Origin: an uncultured Christensenellaceae bacterium
GTDB lineage: Bacteria > Bacillota > Clostridia > Christensenellales > Pumilibacteraceae
Length of the DNA: 64,000 nucleotides
Assembly (NCBI GenBank): GCA_910587805.1
Contig: CAJUNM010000002.1
Coordinates: 27,947 to 91,946 of the forward strand
Reading direction: 5' to 3'
Shown one piece after another: positions 60,280-64,000 of the stretch (position 1 is its first letter; the number at the start of each line of letters is the position of its first letter). The notes under the pieces are model-generated. The model saw nothing but the letters and a program-made list of their open reading frames with translations. It made no database searches and was not told where the DNA came from. Both the position numbers and the translations under genes were made by a program.

Positions 60280-62382
60280 TTGAAAAAAAAGCTGACAATA
60301 GAAAAATCAAGGCTGACGCCGCCCGCCGATTTTACGGAGCTTTGGGAAAACCGCGTCGTAAACGGAATAGAACTCGATTACAGCGAGTACGATTTCATTA
60401 CGATAGACGGCGGTAAAGCAGTGTTGTTCGATGCGTACACCGCGTCGCGACGGTATGCCGCACTCGATATGGAGTGCGGCGTTTTGGCTTTTCCGTTTTC
60501 ATTCACGTGCATGACGGACAAGGGCGAGCGCGTGGCGTATTGCGGGTTGCGTTTTTCAGAGGATAAGATAACCGAGTGGCGCGTGTGTCACGAGCGCGGA
60601 GAAGCGGGGATGCTGTTGCTTGCGAACGATCCCGATGCGCTCGCTGTTTCCATACCGTCCGGCGTTTGCGTGATCTCGAGCGTGCCTGCTTACGAGGAAT
60701 ACGAAAAACACATCAAGGACGAATTACATCCGCTTGCGGGCAGCATTATACTCAACGGTCAAACGCACGAATCGCTGTCGCTTTACGGCTATAAATACGG
60801 CGTGTTTTCCACGGGCTGGGGCGACGGCGGATATAAATGCTATAAGGGCACGGGCGCGGACGGCAGAACGGTTGCGGTTATCGTCGACTTCGATATGATA
60901 GAGAGCAAAGCTCCCGAACAGAAAAGTTATACAGAGCTTGAAGTCGAAGTGAGCGACGGCGTGTTCGTTGGCGATCCCAACAAGTCCGAGCCGGAAAACA
61001 ACGTCGAGCGTTGGACTCGAGCGCTCGAGAGCACGACCGAGCCGGAAAGCATGTTGCAGGCGTATTCGCGTCGAGGCTATGCATATCATGCCATGAACAA
61101 GCTCGACGAGGCGCTTTGCGATTACGAAGCTGCGATCAATTGCTGCGTGCATATTTCGGATAAAAGCGTACTGCTTCGCGCATGGTCGGTGTTCGATAAC
61201 GCGGCGGAGCTGCTGTGTAAAAACGGCGATTACGATACGGCTATAGGGATAATGCGGTTTGCGCTGTCGCTCGGCGATAACTTTTACGGCGGCGCATACG
61301 TGCGGCTCGTGGATATGTACTTCGCTACCAAACAATACGCGCTCGCGCACGAAATCGCCAAAAGCATGCTCGAATCCCGTCCAGACGATCCCGTGGCATA
61401 CGTGAAGTACGCCGAGGCGTGCGTTGCCGTGTCGGACTACATGAGCGCGGCGGACGCATACGAAACGCTCGCATCGGGATTCAAGCTGTACGAAAATCTC
61501 TTCGACGAGGCGGCGTGCTTTATAGACGCCGAGGAGTACGAACGCGCCGATTCTGCGCTCGAGCGTCACCCCGCAAAAGAATACAGCGAGCAGTATTGGT
61601 ATTATAAGGCGTTTATATGCTATAGAAAGCGCGAGTATACGCAAGCCGTCGAGTACGCGCTCAAAGCGCACGAGATAGATCGCGAGTATTTGCCCGCGCT
61701 GTATTTGACTATGGATATAAAAACGCTCATGCACGATTTCAATTCCGTCGCGCGGCTTGCGGAAGAATACAAAAAAGCAAGACCCGCGAGCGAGTACGGT
61801 TTTGCTGTCAGCGCCGAAGCGCACTTGATAAACGGCAACTATTCGGAATGCGTAAAAAACTATTGCTATTTGTATTCCAAAATATTAAAAAACGATAAGT
61901 ATGCCGCGCTTGCGGCGATTGTGTCCGAAAAATCGGGCGATACGAAACATCGCGCGGAACTGACTCGCGCGCTTAAAAAGTCTCGCAGCCCGTATTATGC
62001 GTGCGTCAGGTATATGCAGTACGCGAGCAAGTACAACGATAAAGCGGCGGAGGAACTTGCGCGCGTGCTGATCGGGCACAAAATAGAAGTCGAGTTTTTG
62101 ACATTGCTCGCCACGTATTGCGCGGGCACGGGCAAAAAAGATCAAGCTCGACTTATAATGCGCGAACTGCTCGGCAGAGATTCGTCCGCCGATTCTTCGG
62201 CGGCGCAAGTACGCGTCGCATTGCTCCTCGGCGATAGTGCTTCCGCAGAACGACACTTTGCGTACTATGCAAAACGGTTCTTGGGCGAAATCGGCAGGGC
62301 GGAGACGGAACTCGTTGCCGAGGGCTTTGCAAGTTCGTGCAAGCTCGACGCCGCCTCCGTAAAAAAAATACTGCTCGGATAA
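60280..62382 (+). CDS. DUF4241 domain fused to TPR repeats
   Basis: Protein of 700 aa. About residues 35-215 resemble DUF4241: LDMECGVLAFPF, the CGLRFSEDKITEWRVC region, and GWGDGGYKCYKGTGADGRTV ahead of AVIVDFDMI. From about 240 to the end are tetratricopeptide-like helical repeats (SMLQAYSRRGYAYHAMNKLD, WYYKAFICYRKREYTQAVEY, and others), suited to protein binding. There is no signal peptide or membrane segment, so it should be cytosolic. The start is TTG at 60280; the first in-frame ATG lies about 60 codons in, inside the conserved part. No clear Shine-Dalgarno is present. Function unknown; it sits 32 bases after dapL and may share its transcript. Confidence 0.7.
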   Translation: MKKKLTIEKSRLTPPADFTELWENRVVNGIELDYSEYDFITIDGGKAVLFDAYTASRRYAALDMECGVLAFPFSFTCMTDKGERVAYCGLRFSEDKITEWRVCHERGEAGMLLLANDPDALAVSIPSGVCVISSVPAYEEYEKHIKDELHPLAGSIILNGQTHESLSLYGYKYGVFSTGWGDGGYKCYKGTGADGRTVAVIVDFDMIESKAPEQKSYTELEVEVSDGVFVGDPNKSEPENNVERWTRALESTTEPESMLQAYSRRGYAYHAMNKLDEALCDYEAAINCCVHISDKSVLLRAWSVFDNAAELLCKNGDYDTAIGIMRFALSLGDNFYGGAYVRLVDMYFATKQYALAHEIAKSMLESRPDDPVAYVKYAEACVAVSDYMSAADAYETLASGFKLYENLFDEAACFIDAEEYERADSALERHPAKEYSEQYWYYKAFICYRKREYTQAVEYALKAHEIDREYLPALYLTMDIKTLMHDFNSVARLAEEYKKARPASEYGFAVSAEAHLINGNYSECVKNYCYLYSKILKNDKYAALAAIVSEKSGDTKHRAELTRALKKSRSPYYACVRYMQYASKYNDKAAEELARVLIGHKIEVEFLTLLATYCAGTGKKDQARLIMRELLGRDSSADSSAAQVRVALLLGDSASAERHFAYYAKRFLGEIGRAETELVAEGFASSCKLDAASVKKILLG

Positions 62383-62459
62383 GTTGCTATTACCACAAAA
62401 TCATGCGTTTGTCAATAGGTTTTTGAAAAATTTTATACGAAAAATTTTCGGGTATGCTA

Positions 62460-62493
62460 TTGATTTTCGCCATACCTTGATATATAATATAAT
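62460..62493 (+). promoter_or_regulatory. Promoter of the 6S-like RNA
   Basis: TTGATT (62460-62465) and TATAAT (62483-62488) with a 17-base spacer; a second TATAAT overlaps at 62488-62493. Initiation is expected at about 62495. Confidence 0.6.
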
Positions 62494-62494
62494 T

Positions 62495-62638
62495 GTCCTG
62501 CGGTGTTCGAGACAGAGCCGAATTTATAACCTCAAATCATAAAAGGGATGGCGCGTAGACGGACTATGTCGGGCCTCAGTAATTTTACTTTATGTAAGCA
62601 GGGGAAGACAAAATACCGAATCAGCCGACCCACCTGCC
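62495..62638 (+). ncRNA. ssrS: Probable 6S RNA
   Basis: A transcript starting GTCCTGCGGTGTTCG would end near CCGACCCACCTGCC. GCGGTG pairs with CACC(T)GC and the next CG with CG, giving the closing stem. A long purine-rich unpaired region (AACCTCAAATCATAAAAGGG facing GCAGGGGAAGACAAAA) would be the central bubble that mimics an open promoter, with a small hairpin TTAC-TTTAT-GTAA on the 3' side and a GC-rich apical arm. Directly downstream is the start of a 5-formyltetrahydrofolate cyclo-ligase-like frame, the gene that also follows ssrS in E. coli. Identification is from structure and context by eye, not a covariance model. Confidence 0.55.
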
Positions 62639-62653
62639 ATAAGGCGGGTTTGA

Positions 62654-62713
62654 ATAAGGCAAAGCTGCGGCACATGCGGGATAACTTGAAAAATAAAACC
62701 GTTTCCGAAAGGG
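62654..62713 (+). repeat. 60-bp direct repeat, copy 1
   Basis: Identical over 60 bases to 62787-62846; the copies are offset by 133 bases. Confidence 0.9.
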
Positions 62714-62723
62714 AACGGTTTTT
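62698..62723 (+). terminator. Terminator-like hairpin downstream of the 6S-like RNA
   Basis: ACCGTTTCC and GGGAACGGT pair over 9 bp (one G-U) around GAAA and are followed by four further T residues. The second copy of this repeat is cut before its 3' arm, so it cannot fold. Confidence 0.6.
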
Positions 62724-62786
62724 GCGGTCTTATACGAATGAACGGTTTTTGCAGCCTTATGCGAGCGCAGCTCGATAAGGCGACGG

Positions 62787-62846
62787 ATAAGGCAAAGCTG
62801 CGGCACATGCGGGATAACTTGAAAAATAAAACCGTTTCCGAAAGGG
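62787..62846 (+). repeat. 60-bp direct repeat, copy 2, ending at the recombinase-element junction
   Basis: Same 60 bases as 62654-62713. Identity stops at 62847, where sequence leading into the recombinase terminator begins; this is the likely edge of the integrated element. Confidence 0.85.
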
Positions 62847-62875
62847 GCGGTGTCATAGGGATTATTTAATTTCTA

Positions 62876-62913
62876 AGAGAGACGGTATAGCAGAAATGCT
62901 ATGCCGTTTCTCT
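62876..62913. terminator. Terminator at the edge of the recombinase element
   Basis: A 17-bp stem from AGAGAGACGGTATAGCA and TGCTATGCCGTTTCTCT (two G-U) with a GAAA loop; T-rich on the plus side. It overlaps the last codons of the recombinase gene on the minus strand. Confidence 0.8.
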
Positions 62914-64000
62914 TTTGTCTTTTACGGGTAAGAGTATTTGTCCTACACCGTTGAAGTAAAGATCTATCCGTTGCGTTCTTCGTCCGTTAATCTTTTCCGC
63001 TTGGTACACGACGACTTTTTGTACAAACTCACGTACAAGTTCGGGCGTAAGTTCGGTTATCTCCGTGTACTTGCGTACCGAGCGCATAAACCGCATCACG
63101 TTGTCGGACTGTTCTTTCGCTTTGGATAACTCCTGCCGTAAGTAGTAAGCACGCTCTTTCAGTTCCTGTTGCTCTTGCTCGTAATACTGACTCATTTTCA
63201 CAAACCGATCGTCCGTGAGATTGCCGCATACTTTATCCTCATAAAGATTTTGTATAATTCGGTCGAGTGTCTGTATGCGCTTGTCGGCTTCTTCGAGTTC
63301 TCGTGTTTGGCTTTGCAATTTCTTCCGCAGTTCTTTTTCGTTCTCGCTTCGTACAATCTCCAAAAACTTTTGCTCATAGTCTTTTGCAAACGCAAGCACT
63401 CTTTGAAGATTGGTTAAAACAAAATGCTCTACGGCTTCTACGGTAACCTGATGTGAAGTGCAGGTTGCTTTTTTCTTTTTACGGTACGACGAACAGTTGA
63501 AATATTCCTTTTGCTTCATAGTAGTGCAACGGCATAGATACATTTTTTGCCCACAGTCGGCGCAGTACACAAGTCCCGAAAAGATACTCATTTCGCCCAT
63601 ATCGGTAGGACGGCGTTTTGCTTGCCTTATGCGTTGAACGGTATCGAATGTATCTTGGTCTATAATCGCTTTGTGCGTGTTCTCGAAGATTGCCCATTCT
63701 TCTTTCGGTAAGTCTATTTTCTTTTTACTCTTGTAAGACTTTTTCTTTGTCCGAAAGTTGACCGTGTGTCCAAGATAAGTGGGATTGGCAAGAATCCTAT
63801 TTATACTTTGCGTTGCCCAAATTTCGGGGAACTCCGTCTCTTGCGAAGTGATAGGCAAACCAACTCTGCGCTTGTAAATAGTCGGGGTTTCTTTGCCGCG
63901 TTCGGTAAGTATCCTTGCTATCTGCGTCGGACCGTAGCCCTGCATACAAAGCGAGAAGATTTCTTTGACTACTTTTGCCGCTTCTTCGTCCACAAGCCAT
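62899..64000 (-). CDS. Large serine recombinase, C-terminal part (runs off the window)
   Basis: At least 366 codons, open to the window edge; the N-terminal resolvase domain with the catalytic serine lies beyond 64000. Visible: the recombinase domain (VDEEAAKVVKEIFSLCMQGY, WATQSINRILANPTYLGHT), a zinc ribbon (YCADCGQKMYLCRC with a second Cys pair in FNCSSYRKKKKATC), a long coiled coil (about 210-300) and a C-terminal helix-strand piece. This is the layout of TndX/TnpX-type recombinases of Clostridial conjugative and mobilisable elements. The DNA is AT-richer than the neighbouring genes. Its stop lies about 50 bases from the probable element edge at 62847, so it is the terminal gene of an integrated element. 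Confidence 0.93.
   Translation of the reverse strand, partial: WLVDEEAAKVVKEIFSLCMQGYGPTQIARILTERGKETPTIYKRRVGLPITSQETEFPEIWATQSINRILANPTYLGHTVNFRTKKKSYKSKKKIDLPKEEWAIFENTHKAIIDQDTFDTVQRIRQAKRRPTDMGEMSIFSGLVYCADCGQKMYLCRCTTMKQKEYFNCSSYRKKKKATCTSHQVTVEAVEHFVLTNLQRVLAFAKDYEQKFLEIVRSENEKELRKKLQSQTRELEEADKRIQTLDRIIQNLYEDKVCGNLTDDRFVKMSQYYEQEQQELKERAYYLRQELSKAKEQSDNVMRFMRSVRKYTEITELTPELVREFVQKVVVYQAEKINGRRTQRIDLYFNGVGQILLPVKDKRETA

Larger units (their letters stand above)
62650..62846 (+). pseudogene. Broken 5' end of a 5-formyltetrahydrofolate cyclo-ligase gene (two partial copies)
   Basis: From TTG at 62650 the frame reads NKAKLRHMRDNLKNKTVSER, the basic N-terminal helix pattern of YgfA/5-FTHF cyclo-ligases, then runs through a small internal duplication (ERFLRSYTN, ERFLQPYAS) to TAA at 62776-62778. 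A second copy of the first 20 codons begins at 62787 and breaks off at 62847, where unrelated sequence with the recombinase begins. The rest of the gene is not present in the window. A terminator-like hairpin (62698-62723) lies within copy 1. Confidence 0.5.

Noticed and set aside
62548..62778. A 76-codon frame taken as an independent small protein
   Set aside because: Its first 34 codons fall within the 6S-like RNA and its second half matches a cyclo-ligase start beginning at TTG 62650.

Overview
The window reads as a chromosomal segment of an uncultured-type Bacillota, most likely class Clostridia. Support: strong AGGAGG-type ribosome binding sites, TTGACA-N17-TATAAT promoters, U-run intrinsic terminators, a full V/A-type ATPase operon, LL-diaminopimelate aminotransferase, an ANTAR regulator beside a glutamine synthetase-like gene, an alpha2-type glycyl-tRNA synthetase, a type III pantothenate kinase and an IscU-like/GGGtGRT pair. 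Coding DNA is fairly GC-rich; intergenic DNA and the right-hand recombinase are AT-richer. Species cannot be named from this sequence alone.

Layout. 1-0.8 kb: tail of a low-molecular-weight phosphatase, then rpiB. 0.8-10.0 kb: V/A-ATPase operon (H-like, I, K, E, C, F, A, B, D), interrupted between B and D by a ~490-bp palindrome-ended cassette carrying a frameshifted DUF559 endonuclease. 10.3-15.0 kb: a lipoprotein, a leaderless membrane protein, guaB, gpsA. 15.1-17.4 kb: a SHOCT membrane protein behind a promoter with a G9 spacer, glyQS (minus) and a 15-cysteine miniprotein (minus). 17.7-20.5 kb: pantothenate-type ECF S component, coaX, hom. 20.8-24.2 kb: an 1118-aa surface protein. 24.5-27.9 kb: an RnlA-like HEPN ribonuclease with an AT-hook, then a CTP synthase paralogue lacking its glutaminase nucleophile. 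28.2-29.9 kb: IscU-like scaffold plus GGGtGRT. 29.9-35.8 kb (minus): purA, a 1415-aa acyl-CoA dehydratase activase-type protein, tRNA-Leu(CAG). 36.1-47.0 kb: one 3641-aa surface protein behind a promoter with twin operator-like repeats. 47.1-62.4 kb: phosphohexomutase, GS-like protein, ANTAR regulator, purF, carA, carB fused to dapF, canonical pyrG, dapL, and a DUF4241-TPR protein. 62.4-64 kb: a likely 6S RNA, a broken 5-formyl-THF cyclo-ligase start, and a large serine recombinase running off the window.

How the parts fit. The 48.9-59.1 kb cluster groups a glutamine synthetase-like protein and its probable ANTAR antiterminator with three glutamine amidotransferases (PurF, CarA/CarB, PyrG), plus two adjacent steps of lysine/peptidoglycan synthesis (DapL makes LL-DAP; the DapF domain fused to CarB epimerises it). 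Several proteins look like degenerate relatives of housekeeping enzymes (CTP synthase paralogue, GS-like protein, receiver of the ANTAR protein) and may have regulatory roles.

The best candidates for something undescribed are the HEPN ribonuclease/dead-glutaminase CTP synthase neighbourhood, the CarB-DapF fusion, the DUF559 cassette with covarying palindromic ends, and the giant surface protein with its twin operator. All family assignments are by eye from motifs; no database search was run.
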